Shown here: positions 11,200 to 21,861 of the stretch, one piece after another
How positions within the stretch are numbered: position 1 is the first letter of the stretch
How the letters are laid out: each line of letters opens with the position of its first letter
Assembly: GCA_036346355.1 (NCBI GenBank)
Contig: CM070571.1
Location: 50,240,293 to 50,304,292 of the forward strand
DNA: 64,000 bases
Direction: 5' to 3'
From: Rhipidocladum racemiflorum
Lineage: Eukaryota; Streptophyta; Magnoliopsida; Poales; Poaceae
The notes under the pieces: model-generated
What the model saw: only the letters and a program-made list of their open reading frames with translations
Database searches by the model: none
What the model was told of the DNA's origin: nothing
Program-made: the position numbers and the translations under genes

Positions 11200-12475
11200 A
11201 GTGGCGGAGCCAGGGTTTGGGTAAGCATCGGGCCAAAAATAAGCAGCTATTACTAACATTAAAGGCTACAGATATTACGGTATAGCAAAAAGTACAGCAC
11301 AAATACACAATCAAAAATAAATTTAAATTGTTGAATGTTAAGCATGGAATTCAAATTTAAACCTAAATCAATCTATTTTGCATACAATTTGGTACAAAAG
11401 CGCAAGCCAAATTACGATGCTTTCCAAGCCTAAATAATATATTTAAGTGCATATCTAGAAACAGAAAGAACGGGGTCCTTCTTAAGAATAAAGCTGCAAA
11501 GCCTTTCAAGGCATAGAGTATGGTCTAAATTAAGTCTGGGTTGAAGGCATTGATGATGACAAACTCAACAATCTGAAATATGCAAGAGAAAAATAAATTA
11601 GGCCAAGCGTTGAAAGTGGTAGGTGGAATATAACCTTGTCTCTGTCAGAGGTTTACAAAAGTGCTGACCAATTGATCATGATAAGTCCATGAAGCATCAT
11701 CAAAAGAGGATAGTACAAATTGCGATAGTTTAAATAAGTACAAAACTTACATAAAGCAAAGCTTTCGATGCCCTATTATATGGCTGCTTCTCTCGATCAT
11801 CACCAATCGTAAAACAAACATTCCCTATACCGAAACCAACATATTCTCGTTATGATCGTGAAGTTACAAGATGACAATGTCTTCGACCTCTTCATCATGT
11901 ATTTCTATTACATAAAATTGGGTCTAATCAATTAATCACGAAACGTGTAAGTTGCTCGAATCTAGCAATTAAAGATAACTACAAACGAAACCAAACATTT
12001 ACATAGCTAATGGCTAATTTGGCTTGCGCGGGAGTTGTGAGGTGGGTGGCGTGGGAGTTTAGATGCGCCGACGGCGGAGCGGGACGAGCGGCGGCGCGGG
12101 AGTTGAGAGGCGGCGGAGTCGAGAGGTGGGCGGCGGGAGTTGTGAGGTAGGCGGGAGTCGAGAGGTGGGCGACGGCGGGAGTCGAGAGGTGGCCGGCGGT
12201 GGAGCGGGATCAAGCGGCGGCGGCGACGGAGTTGAGAGGCGGGCGAGTCGAGAGGTGGGCGGCGCGGGAGTCGAGAGGCGGCCGATGGCGGAGCGAGCTC
12301 AATCATCATGGAGCTAGGGCTTGCTTGATCAAGGCGCCTCTTCTAATGGCTAGGCGCCTGGGTGGACTAGGCCGGTAGCGTGCATCGGCCCAAATCAAAT
12401 TAAACAAGATATATACATTGTTATTTGGCCGAGCTCGCCCAGGCCCCTGACTCCGAGGCCCAGCCTTCGCCTCGC
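11200..12475. mobile_element. Non-autonomous hAT-like element with 8-bp target duplication (copy A)
   Basis: The left end AGTGGCGGAGCCAGGGTTTG and the right end (reverse complement CGAGGCGAAGGCTGGGCCTC) are imperfect terminal inverted repeats. They are flanked by the exact 8-bp duplication GCAAAGGC at 11192-11199 and 12476-12483. A G-C-rich minisatellite fills 12010-12310. No transposase is encoded. Ends of the CAGTGGCGGAGCCAGG type and 8-bp duplications are typical of hAT elements in grasses. The same insertion is in copy B. Confidence 0.8.
12010..12310. repeat. GC-rich minisatellite inside the hAT element (copy A)
   Basis: Irregular repeats of GGGAGTCGAGAGGTGGGCGG and variants. The minus strand is open as a PPLDSRRR-type repeat and the plus strand as Gly/Arg-rich repeats. 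Both are by-products of the repeat, not a likely gene. The tract is GC-rich against AT-rich surroundings. Confidence 0.8.
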
Positions 12476-12483
12476 GCAAAGGC

Positions 12484-13050
12484 ATATTCTCATATCTTGT
12501 GTTTCATAGTGTGCTGCCGTAGAACATGATTTTCTGCTTCCATATTAGTTAGCTTTTCTTTATGGCTGTGCTTTGGTTGGGCCGTGGCCCAATGGTGCCA
12601 ACCACTGGCCCCGCCTGTGCCCCAGCCTCCTTCAACAACCCGTGGTGCGATGACCCTGTCGGTGGCCTCACCTCGCCGTGCCACCTCCACCTCAACCTCG
12701 CTGTGCTATTTCAGCCTTGCGAGAGAGGGAGGGGCGATGGGGTGAGTATGAGCGAGAGAGAAGGAGGGCGACGGGGTGAATGTGTACCGTATATTAGCTA
12801 TCTATAGCATACCAGACTAGTTTTTCTCATAAAATGTGCAATTGTAGTGATATTTCTTAGAGAAGTTTCATAGGTAGTTAGGCAATAGGACAAAATCGCA
12901 TTAGCATGAACACAATTTTCCCATGCAAGAAATGCAACCTCTTTACTATCTTTTATCGTGAGCCTTGACTCTCAATCTGAGGGTGCACAATGCCCACGCA
13001 CCGCCAAACGAAACCGAATCAACCAATCGAAAGGCGGTGATGAAAGGCGG
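12484..13050 (+). other. Upstream region of the membrane-protein gene (copy A)
   Basis: Sequence between the hAT insertion and the first coding block. Short open frames (12562-12807) are conserved in copy B but show no family motif. It probably includes the promoter and 5' UTR of the gene at 13.1 kb. No clear TATA box was identified. Confidence 0.4.
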
Positions 13051-15025
13051 TGATGATAGTCGTGGGAGCGACGAAGAGCCGACTCGGAATCCCAAACCCT
13101 CTTCTCCAAAAAGTCCGGTCCCCCTCCTCCTGCTGTCCGTGCACTATTGCCGCTGGCCAAGGCCATGCACTACTACTACCCGCGACCGAGAGATGAACTC
13201 CTTCCGCGGCACCCTACTCCTCTTCGCCTCGCCCCATCGCTTCTCGCTCGTAATCTGATCTCGCCCAAACCTCTAACTCCTTCGATCTGGTCATTTCGCC
13301 CCTTTCGGCTTCTTGATGCGCTGTTGGTGTGCCCTTTCTCCCGCCTCGGCAGTGCCTTCTCCGGAGGTCGCCGAGTCCACGCCGGGACCCGGACGCTGCA
13401 GATCGGCGGCGGTGCCGCCTCCTGTTCTCGCCTTCCAACCTCAAGCCCCTGCATCAAGTTCTCGACCGAATCCGCCATCCGCATGTGTTTTGTTCCTCCC
13501 TTTCTTTCTTGGAGTTTGGGGTTTCCTGTTTGATTTGTTGCATTATGTGATTGGTTGTATGCTTACGGGTTTTCTTGATTTTGGTAGAATTCGATGACTT
13601 GGAGGGCTCGACGTCGAGGGACTCCAGCAACAAGGCGCTGCTCAACTTCACAGCAGCAACGGGTTTTCTTGATTGCATGCTCATCTAAGAAAAAAAAAAG
13701 ATTCCTTTACTACTAAACTTCTCCCGCTTTCCCCTTATTCTTCTGTTTTATTCAGGTAACATTGCAAACTATATGAGTCTGGCAGAGGTTGATTCGATAT
13801 ATCTTTCAATCCCTGTGAACTTCATCTTTATAGGATTTGATGGAAAAGGAGGCCACGGTAAATTCTGTATGCAACCATACTAATGTCATTATCTGTTTTT
13901 TCTTACTAAGTATTAACGATTTCCCTGTTTTTTTTGTTGAGTTTAAGTTGGGACCTGAAGAATCGAGCGCTGGTTTACAAAAATCGATCACATATTTGAG
14001 CACACAAGAATCCCTCCAGCTGGAGAAGTTCTTTCTCCATTTTATAAGACTAGTGTCAAGAAATTAAATCAATATGATCTTCCTTTAGTCACCATGTGAA
14101 TCGCAAGTAATGAATTTCTACATTTATGGCAATTGTTCCATTTTGTGCTGAATGTTTTCATCTGCTTTCGTAATTAGGCTGCAGATACTTCCATGAGGAT
14201 TAATTTCCATTATACCACCTAATTTTCGTGGTGGTGCGCTTTTTCTCATTCATGGGATACACATGGGAGAAGATGTCATGTCTGCTTTTGAACATGCTAT
14301 AAAAGTTCTATCCCGTGGAGAAGATGTTACAGATTCCGTGTCACTGTTCTTGAAACACACACATTGTTGCAATTTCGCTTATCCAAAGCTAGCTTTAGTA
14401 AATTTGATAAGCACTTTATCACATAAAAAGTACGAGTGTATGCATACCACAAAAGGAATCTTAGTCCAGTTTTGATAATATATATTATTTTTGTGCATTC
14501 GAAAGAACCTTAGTATGGTCTTCTTTGTTACTTGACAATGGTCGTAATGCTTTCAAAGAACAAGCAATTTCCCTTTTATCATTCGTAGACTTTGCATGTT
14601 TATTATCTGTGGAAATTCTCCATTGGTGTAATCAGATTTAACTCATATATAAACCATATATCAATGTGTTTGTAATTTGTTTCTAATTTTCTCTCGATAT
14701 ACCTTATGGATTTTTCTTCACACACTGCATGGTAAAGCAAATGAATCGCTACTATAAATAAGCTACTCGAAACCCTTTGCAAATGCTTTTGTAATTACTT
14801 CTATGATGCTACCTTGCATTTCCCATCATTTTCACAATCATGATAACAAATATTCATCTTTGTTTGGGTTATACAGAGAAAATGAGGAGGCATTTTGGCA
14901 AGTGGACAGTGGTCAAATGAAACATATATTTTCAGCACTTGTTGATCACCTTCAGATACAAGAAGCATATAACATTTTCATTCTTAACCCCAAACCTATT
15001 GGCAAGAGTATTCATTATGCTTTTA
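13051..15025 (+). pseudogene. Plant single-pass membrane protein gene, 5' exons (copy A)
   Basis: The 5' part of a gene whose exons match, from memory, the conserved ~900-residue plant protein represented by Arabidopsis At5g58100. A signal-peptide-like leucine-rich stretch lies in the first exon (to about 13482). Further exons: 13590-13662 (EFDDLEGSTSRDS), 13757-13855 (GNIANYMSLAEVDSIYLSIP), 13942-14106, 14178-14337 (MGEDVMSAFEHAIKVLSRG) and 14877-15025 (HIFSALVDHLQIQEAYNIFI). Lesions: the 13942-14106 exon is out of frame between FKLGPEE and IERWFTKIDHIF and again near its end. The donor after HYAF is lost (TTTTATGAGT against TTTTCGGTGAGT in copy B). The middle of the gene is absent from this locus. 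Confidence 0.75.
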
Positions 15026-15502
15026 TGAGTCCTGGGATATTTTTATTACAAAGGCATCATATATAGTTGATGTAATAGGATTCTGAAAAAAAGATTCAAT
15101 CATTCATATTTAGCATGATGGAATTCCGATAAAACAAGAGCACTATATGTCATTTTCTGGTATGTTTTGATAGTATGAACATGTTTAGTCTTCTTTTCGC
15201 TTCGCAATGAATATATTCGAGGTTTCAATCTACATGGCCTGTAGTTTTACTTAAATGTCAAAACACATAATTTTTCTTATAAAATTCCTACAGAATTGGT
15301 TTGAGATAATGAACGGTGAGCTAGAATTTGCAAGACTAAGTCGCTTGTTCGCTAAAGAATAGATGTCTAGATTGACATGGTCAAAAATATTATTCAAAGA
15401 GGATTAGCCAATATTTCCTTCATTAATCAATATTCTTACTACATTGACCACATATGTCCATTATGTAAGATAGTCATTACTAAATCAAGCGGCAAATAAA
15501 GG
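15026..15502 (+). other. Intron-like remainder of copy A
   Basis: AT-rich sequence collinear with copy B (34206-34680), with no coding signal. In the intact gene it would be the start of the intron after the HYAFR exon. Confidence 0.6.
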
Positions 15503-16501
15503 TCCACATATCTCCATTTTTTCCTAACCCCCCTCATCCTTCTTCCACCAGCATCTCCCAGCCTCCTACCAGCTGGCCATCCATGTCTTTCCTTCCAGCC
15601 GCTTGTCGAGACCTCAGCCATCCGCACTCGCCAATTAGGAGCAAGAGCTTTCTTCATCTATAGTTGTTCGATTTTCTTTTCTTTTCTTTTTTCCTCTTCT
15701 ATACGCAATCTTTTAATTTATAATAGACCCTTAGTGTTCTCGTCGAGATGAAATCGTGCCTTTCTCGTGGATCCGCTTGGCCGCACTCCACCTCATGCAT
15801 CCAGAAGATAGTAACTCGTGCATGAAACAAGAAACATTCAGATTCCAAAGAAAATTTCACCGCAGATGCACTTTGTTAAGAGTGCTAACCAACAAAATGG
15901 CTGGTTTTGTTTAGCGCGACGAGCCGCTTGTATCATATCCATAAGTAGGTGAACCTGATATCTGGTGGTGTAGCGTGCTCCTCATGTGCCCTCGTGAGCA
16001 CACCACGCCCATGTTCCTCGCTCCAACATTGCCGAGCGCCGGTGCCACTTATTCTTTCGGTGGTTGTCATGGCCGTGTACCCAACTTGCTCAGACGTCGT
16101 TGTGCTCAGGCGCACCGCACGCTCTCCCTCCTCCTCGGCATGCCAAACGCTGCTGCCACTCTTGGTGCTTCCCGATGCCCAACATTTTACGAAGAAAGCT
16201 CTTAGTTGGCTCTTTTAAACTAAATATGACATGTTTCAGCTTATTCCCTACACATCACTAATATACCCAACATCTTCGGAATCGTTAGGGTTAGTTGCCA
16301 AATGGCGCAATTAAGCACAGAATATCGCATGAAATGATGATAAATAGGGCTAGACAAGTATACATATCAGGCATCAACAGCCACACATGCCAAAATTTGG
16401 ACTAGCAAGTCCTAATTTTTCCTACATCAGAAATTATTTCTTCTTTCTGATTTGGAGTTTGATTTAACTGCATTAATGTTATTAATAACTTTGTTAATCA
16501 G
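15503..16501. other. Unique insert between the 5' and 3' gene parts
   Basis: Sequence present only next to copy A. It contains a GC-rich patch (15530-15660), a pyrimidine-rich stretch and a second GC-rich patch (15960-16160) with short ORFs in all frames. No family was recognised. It replaces the middle exons of the membrane-protein gene and so marks a large deletion or rearrangement junction. Confidence 0.4.
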
Positions 16502-18917
16502 GAGACCAGTTAAATCTGCCATTGCTGCAGCTGCTGAGTATGTATCTGGTTTACTTCCTCACATCTGGTTTATAGCCCAGCTCATGAAACTGCATTTGAG
16601 GTTTGTTGCCCTTCATACCTGTCAGTTTCACAATTTGTTTACTAATGGGTAACAGGGATTTCTGCTGCAAAACTTCACAAATTACCAATGTTTTGCATGC
16701 ATTGTCTGTAGCATTAGCCAGCAATGGTTCAACAGATGTAGCTATCGCCTAGCAACTCGCGGTTCCTACAATCCAATGATGCTCTTGCAGTGAACCCCAC
16801 AAACTTACTACTTCGTATGCTGGTTTCACTTAATGCGTCCAATTACTTTTCATGACATATAGCCTTTTATTCCATTGTTAGTTATAGGTCTTGCAGTCAC
16901 CAATCACTTGTATAATATAATAAAAGGGGATGGCTATGGTACATACGGCTCTGGTTACATTTTTTCAAAAGAAAACTTTTCCTCCCCATCATTTTTCATA
17001 CGATACTGCAATATATGTGAGATACTGCTTCCCCCCCCCCAGATGATCAAATTACTTATCGTTGCAAATATAACATTAGATGGGTTATGATTAAACTTTA
17101 TAGGCAGGTAGGGAATATTTTATGGCATTGAATATCTTTCTGCACCCATGATATGTTTACTCTTGTTGCTAATATATATTTTATAGCATATTTGCCTTTA
17201 GTTATTACTTTATTTTGTCCAGTTGTCCATCAGTACTTATTTATAACTCTGTATATCTCTTCCACTGTAGTTTATCAATCTTTATTGTAACGTAATTAGC
17301 ATTGCTCTTAGGCTTTTAGCTTTTCTTCATTCTTTGGCCCCCTTTTTAACCTGCTTGCAAGTCAAATAACAAGCCCCTTCCTTTTTTCTATTTCCTTCTG
17401 CTTAATGTGGTTCTTGAAATGTAATAGTTCAATATGTTACTCATTACCTCCTTTTTCTCGTGATTCTAGGACTGGACTTGGTCTGTGGGTTGTAATCCCT
17501 TATCTATTACATCTAAAGGATGGAAACTTTCGGAGTTTCAGCAAGACTTGACTGCTCGTAACTATATTATTACTGCAGTGGAGGAATCCATACAAGTGAT
17601 CAATTCAGCAATTCAACGATTGATAACAGAGAGGACAAGTATCCTAATAATTATCTATAGTTTCTCATTATTCTATTTCTGCAGATTTTTGTTGTGAATT
17701 ATCTTGTTTAGATAAGACACTAGGGACCTAGATCAACTTTATGTGTGTTTCCAAGTGAACTAAGACCAAAAGTAGCATGAACTTCACTCCTTGGTCCTCG
17801 GTCGTCCTTCATTGTACTCTATTCCCAAGTTCTGCATACAAATGATTTAAGCAGAATCACTTGGCCTAGGGATTTGTGTAATGGCTTAATCCATGCCAAG
17901 TGGTTATTAGAATCCACAATAGAACAGGAATGAAATCATGAGTGAATTTTGTACAATCCAAAACTTTTACTAGTTAAGGGCATTAATTAGGTTCTTTGCA
18001 GGAAGACAACACAATGCCTCCTATGCCGACCAATTGGTAGTCCAACTGGCATTTATGGTGGAGGTTGTGGATTCAAACCCAGTTAGGAGTGCTATAATAC
18101 CTTCTGCAGAAACTGGGCATTCCCCATTAATAAAAAGGAAAAAAAAAAGCCTCACGTATGTTTGCATTGTGTACCCTCGAAATCTTTCTTGAAGAACCTT
18201 AACATTTTTTAGCTGAACAAGGCTTTAAACTTTTTAAGACTCAGGAGAGAGTGATGGTTGAAAAGTACAATTCTGTTGTTAGCTTGTGGAGAAGAGTAAG
18301 TTGCTGCCAGATGTTCCTTTTCGTATTTATTTTTACATTACATGGGCTTATGTTTGGTGTGCATTTAGGTCTCGGCTATGTCTAAAGGGCTGCGATATGG
18401 TGATGAGGTAAAGCTTATGCCGTTGCTTGAGGTTGCATCTCATGGGTTAGTACTCCTTAACTCCTTAGGCTTTGTACTTGAATTTCATCTCATTTTTTAT
18501 CTTTTTTGTTTTACATTGTGAGGTAGATATATATGGTCTGTTAAGATTACATTTAAAAAAAACTCGCTTACTATTAAAGCAAATGTCAATTATCTGCTTA
18601 CATATTTCAACTAGTATACTATTTATGTACTCTAGTATTATTATTTTTGTTATGAACGGAGTTATGTCCTCGACTAGAATATAAGCCTGATTAGTTATCT
18701 GTTTGGTGTTCTGAATACAATGTTGCTTTTTTTTTGCTTTTCCAGATTTGCTAATGCTGTGAACTCTACCATTTCAAGTCTGCACCCTGTCCAATGCACC
18801 CATGAAAGAAAGCTCGACGTGCAGCTAGACTTGACAACCATCCCAGCTTTTCTTGCTGTTTTTGTGTTGCTTTGGTTTCTTCTACGGCCAAGGAGGCCAA
18901 AGCCCAAGATCAACTGA
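16502..18917 (+). pseudogene. Plant single-pass membrane protein gene, 3' exons
   Basis: Five C-terminal exons with GT-AG borders: 16502-16600 (RPVKSAIAAAAEYVSGLLP), 17470-17638 (DWTWSVGCNPLSITSKGW), 18213-18295 (FKLFKTQERVMVEKYNSVVS), 18369-18445 (GLRYGDEVKLMPLLEVASHG) and 18746-18917. The last exon has a hydrophobic segment (IPAFLAVFVLLWFLL) followed by a basic tail ending PKPKIN and TGA, consistent with a C-terminal transmembrane anchor. The order matches the end of the At5g58100-type protein. The first exon has a net 1-bp deletion after GLLP: reading on in the next frame restores SHLVYSPAHE. With the missing middle exons this shows a pseudogene, although the last four exons look intact. 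Confidence 0.8.
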
Positions 18918-19300
18918 ACGCCCTAATTTTCGTCTTGGCTATACAACTTCTGAGAATGATATGATTCTTGTGAATACGCACACCATGGGATATAGCTGTT
19001 GCTGGAGGGAACCTCTGGCATTCCAGGGTTCAAAAGCGGAGAAAATGACGGACGTAAACCATTTGTACCAAATGATGCCCTAATTACAGACTTTCTGCAC
19101 ATCGAAATTGTGTTCCTTTCCCAAGTTGTTAGCAAAGCTTTGAAAGTGTCATATCTCGTACATGTGGCATTGCAGACTGGTTCAGAACTTTGAACTTGTT
19201 GAGCCTGTTATGTCAGTCATTCAAGCGAACTGGGAGGGGATTGTAGCAGAAGAAAGTTAACGTCTAATCGATACTATTTACCAGCTTTCTTCTATGCCAC
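18918..19300 (+). other. 3' flank of the membrane-protein gene
   Basis: AT-balanced sequence after the stop codon, probably the 3' UTR and downstream DNA. No clear polyadenylation signal was assigned and no other gene was recognised. Confidence 0.4.
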
Positions 19301-19622
19301 CATCGAAATTTTTTATTTAATATTTATTTTAAATCTTTTTTCAAAAATAATCAACGGAATTTTATTTTGCTAAAATAGGTACCCGCTGCCTGAATATGAA
19401 ACGATTGACCTATATTGGGGCGATAGGTACTTGATGCAAAAATGTTGAAAAATCAACTCTTTCCTGTGTCCATTTTTGCAATTGCGCTTTTGCATACAGT
19501 CCCTATCGCCTAATATGGGGCGATCGCTTCGGTGACGGGTATCTATTTTCGTAATATTTTTTATCTCGATTATTTTTGAAAAAGATATAAAATAAATATT
19601 AAATAAAAATAAATTCTGCCGC
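19301..19622. repeat. Fold-back (long inverted repeat) element
   Basis: Two ~125-bp arms (about 19301-19428 and 19500-19622) are imperfect reverse complements. The left arm runs ATTTAATATTTATTTTAAAT, CAAAAATAATC, AAAATAGGTACCCG to GGGGCGATAGG. The right arm, read on the minus strand, gives ATTTAATATTTATTTTATAT, CAAAAATAATC, AAAATAGATACCCG to GGCGATAGG. A ~70-bp loop separates them. No transposase was seen. It probably derives from a MITE or fold-back transposon. No target duplication was recognised. Confidence 0.8.
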
Positions 19623-19865
19623 CATCTACTGATGTTTGATGTTACCTGTTGCCTCTGTTCGTCCGTCCTCGTTCTGCCTCGCCGGCCGGTCGTTGTTGCC
19701 ATGCTGCTCCGCCTGACCCATCGTCGGATGTTGCTCATTGCCATTGAAAACTATACTGGAGCATGTCTGGTGCAAAGAAAGATCATACATTGTAAGTTTC
19801 TGAAAAAAAGAGAGATGTACCTGCCAATTAGAATCATCAAAAAGAAGCTCGACTTGAGATCGTTG

Positions 19866-20496
19866 TCAAGGTTTCAAATTTTGTTTTTGGACTATATCTA
19901 GGATTAGACCGAAATACAAAATTTCAAACAAAATCCGAATGAAATTCAAAAAGCAAAATTAAAATTTGGAGTTTTTTGAACCGAGATTTCAGAAGAAATT
20001 ATTGAAATTTTGTTGGAAAGTGCCAAAATCTTGGCACTTTTTAACCCCAAATGGTCTTCGTAGGCTACAAAAAATCGGAAAAATAATGTTATGACATGAA
20101 ATGGAGATGGTTGAGAAATGGTCTAAGGCATCACGTTAAGGTGCAGCTCGGTCTAGGTTGGAAATGCAAGCAACAAAAAACGAAAGGGCTCTAACCAAGT
20201 GAGCTAAAGGAACGTTGTGTTCTTATTACAATTTTTATATCTATTCCTTGCAAATGGTATTACAATCCTCACCCCCAAAATAGGCATCAAATCTGGTCCA
20301 AACACAATACAATCCGGTCTAATTAAAAGGCATAAAATCCAGTCCAAAACAATGAGATTTCAGCGAGATTTATTGAAATCTCGTGAAAATTTTTGAAAGT
20401 ATTGTAGCAATTTGATTTGTTTAATTTTTTTATTCCACCAAGATTATAAATCTCGGGAGGAGCCAAATCTGAGATTTAGCTGGGATTTTGAACCTT
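19866..20496. mobile_element. AT-rich MITE-like element
   Basis: The left end TCAAGGTTTCAAATTTTG and the right end (reverse complement AAGGTTCAAAATCCC) form short inverted repeats. GATCGTTG (19858-19865) and GATCATTG (20497-20504) flank it as an 8-bp repeat with one mismatch. The interior has repeated GAGATTT or AAATCTCG motifs and no ORF. The 8-bp flank suggests a hAT-type origin, which is inference. Confidence 0.45.
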
Positions 20497-20596
20497 GATC
20501 ATTGCTCGATCACGCCAACTAAATAGAATTTTGAATTGTTGATTTTTGAATATTAGAATTGAATTGTCAAAATAAATGAATTTTGTAGGATTAAAA

Positions 20597-20617
20597 TCTC
20601 TATTAATATAAAAGGAG
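20597..20617 (+). other. Helitron-like 5' end motif
   Basis: TCTCTATTAATATAAAAGGA, preceded by A, resembles the 5' terminus common to plant Helitrons. No matching 3' hairpin and CTRR end was found nearby, so the element is not delimited. Confidence 0.25.
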
Positions 20618-20850
20618 AGCTACACTACGTCCTCCCTTTTGTATAAGCATCACACCACGTTAAAAACAACAACTCTAATTAAAAACCGCATCTAAAATAA
20701 ACCGGAAAAACAATCCCCATGTCTATCGCCTCTGCCGCACACTTTCACCCCGACAATCGCCCAATCCCACGCACTCCTTCCAAAACCGCCTCGGCCTCAC
20801 CTCTCCCTTTAAGCGCTGTCGCCTTCCTCTCCCTCCCCTCACTCTCCTCT

Positions 20851-21350
20851 AGGGTGAGCATTTTAAAACCGTGAATTAAATAATCGAATCAATTAACTGA
20901 TTATTTTGGTTGTTTCGCTGATGGTTTTCGATTCGATTTTTGTTTTGGTATAATTCGGTTTTCAAGATTTGGTTTGGTTTTTTGATTCCAAAACCAAAAT
21001 AAGCTTAATAACCAAATAGTCCATATGCAATACTACTTTTATAATGTTCTTCCTAAAGCTAACAAATAATTCTCATGTTCTAACATCTTATGCATATGTG
21101 TGGTATGTTTTTATGTTTTACTATACATATACTGTAATAACATATGAATATTGTGTGGCTTTAACTCTACTGTGTTGTGACAAGAGAAAATAAAATCTAA
21201 TGTACATAGTGTTTATTCATATTTTGGTTAACCAAAACCGAATTAACTAAACCAAAATATTTCGATTAATTCGGTTAGGTTTTTAATTTTGGTCCGAGAA
21301 ATTTAACAAACAACCAAATTAATTTAAAATAAAGAACCGAATACCCACCT
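20851..21350. mobile_element. hAT-like MITE with GGTT/AACC-rich interior
   Basis: Left end AGGGTGAGCATTTTAAAACC. The right end, read on the minus strand, is AGGTGGGTATTCGGTTC. The interior is full of TTCGGTT or AACCGAA motifs (ATTCGGTTTTCAAGATTTGG near 20952, AACCAAAACCGAATTAACTA near 21230). This layout is typical of hAT-type MITEs in plants that start GGGTGAGCATTCGGTT. No clean target duplication was seen. Confidence 0.5.
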
Positions 21351-21861
21351 ATCCCCTCGGTGCACGGGATTTTCTTCGCCACGCCCTCCCAGAATTGGGA
21401 AAAATGCTCAAATATACAACAAGAAAATTCAAAAATTGCAAAAATATACAACATAAAAATAGCAGAATAACGTGGTGGTCGCCACTCAAGACGGGCGTCA
21501 AGCCACGCCGGATGGCGGCAACCTGGTTGCCGCCACGCCAAGACGACGGCAGCCAGGTGGCACTCTCCGCTGCACAAAGACGCCCGACCCGCGTGCCCCG
21601 CCCCGCCCTACCGCTCGATGACGCTGCGGCGGGCGTGGTGGCAGCCACCTCTCCCGCTGCACTTCCGCCCTGGCTGCTTTCGCGCCAAAAGCCGATGCAC
21701 ATGGGTGAATAGAAGCCGTGGTTGGCACAAATGCGGAAACGCCGTGATCAAATCAATTCGTGGTTTTAATCCAAAGCGCATAATAGCCGCGACACGGCTA
21801 GCTAATAATGGTGCTAATTAACGGATTATAAAAAAATGAGATATTTATACGTAAGAAAATC
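21351..21861. other. GC-rich non-coding stretch with an AT-rich junction repeat
   Basis: Contains the 65-bp AT-rich sequence starting GGGAAAAATGCTCAAATATA (21399-21465), which recurs inverted at 28053-28121. A GC-rich tract follows (21471-21720) with GGTGGTCGCCACTC and GGCGGCAACCTGGTTGCCGC palindromes and ORFs open in several frames. AT-rich sequence then runs to the gypsy relic. No gene was recognised. Confidence 0.45.

Larger units (their letters stand above)
10475..15502 (+). repeat. 5-kb duplicated segment, copy A
   Basis: From TTCTCATCC at 10475 to GCGGCAAATAAAGG at 15502 this segment is collinear with 29591-34680, on the same strand. By eye the two are very similar throughout, differing by scattered substitutions and many 1-5 bp indels. 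Both contain the same hAT relic, the same complete hAT element with its target duplication, and the same 5' exons of the membrane-protein gene. The hAT insertions therefore predate the duplication. Confidence 0.95.

Noticed and set aside
12007..12317. Arg/Pro/Ser-rich ORFs on both strands
   Set aside because: GC-rich minisatellite inside a hAT element; the frames are by-products and differ between the two copies.
20597..21860. A complete Helitron
   Set aside because: Only a 5'-end-like motif was seen; no 3' hairpin with CTRR end could be placed.
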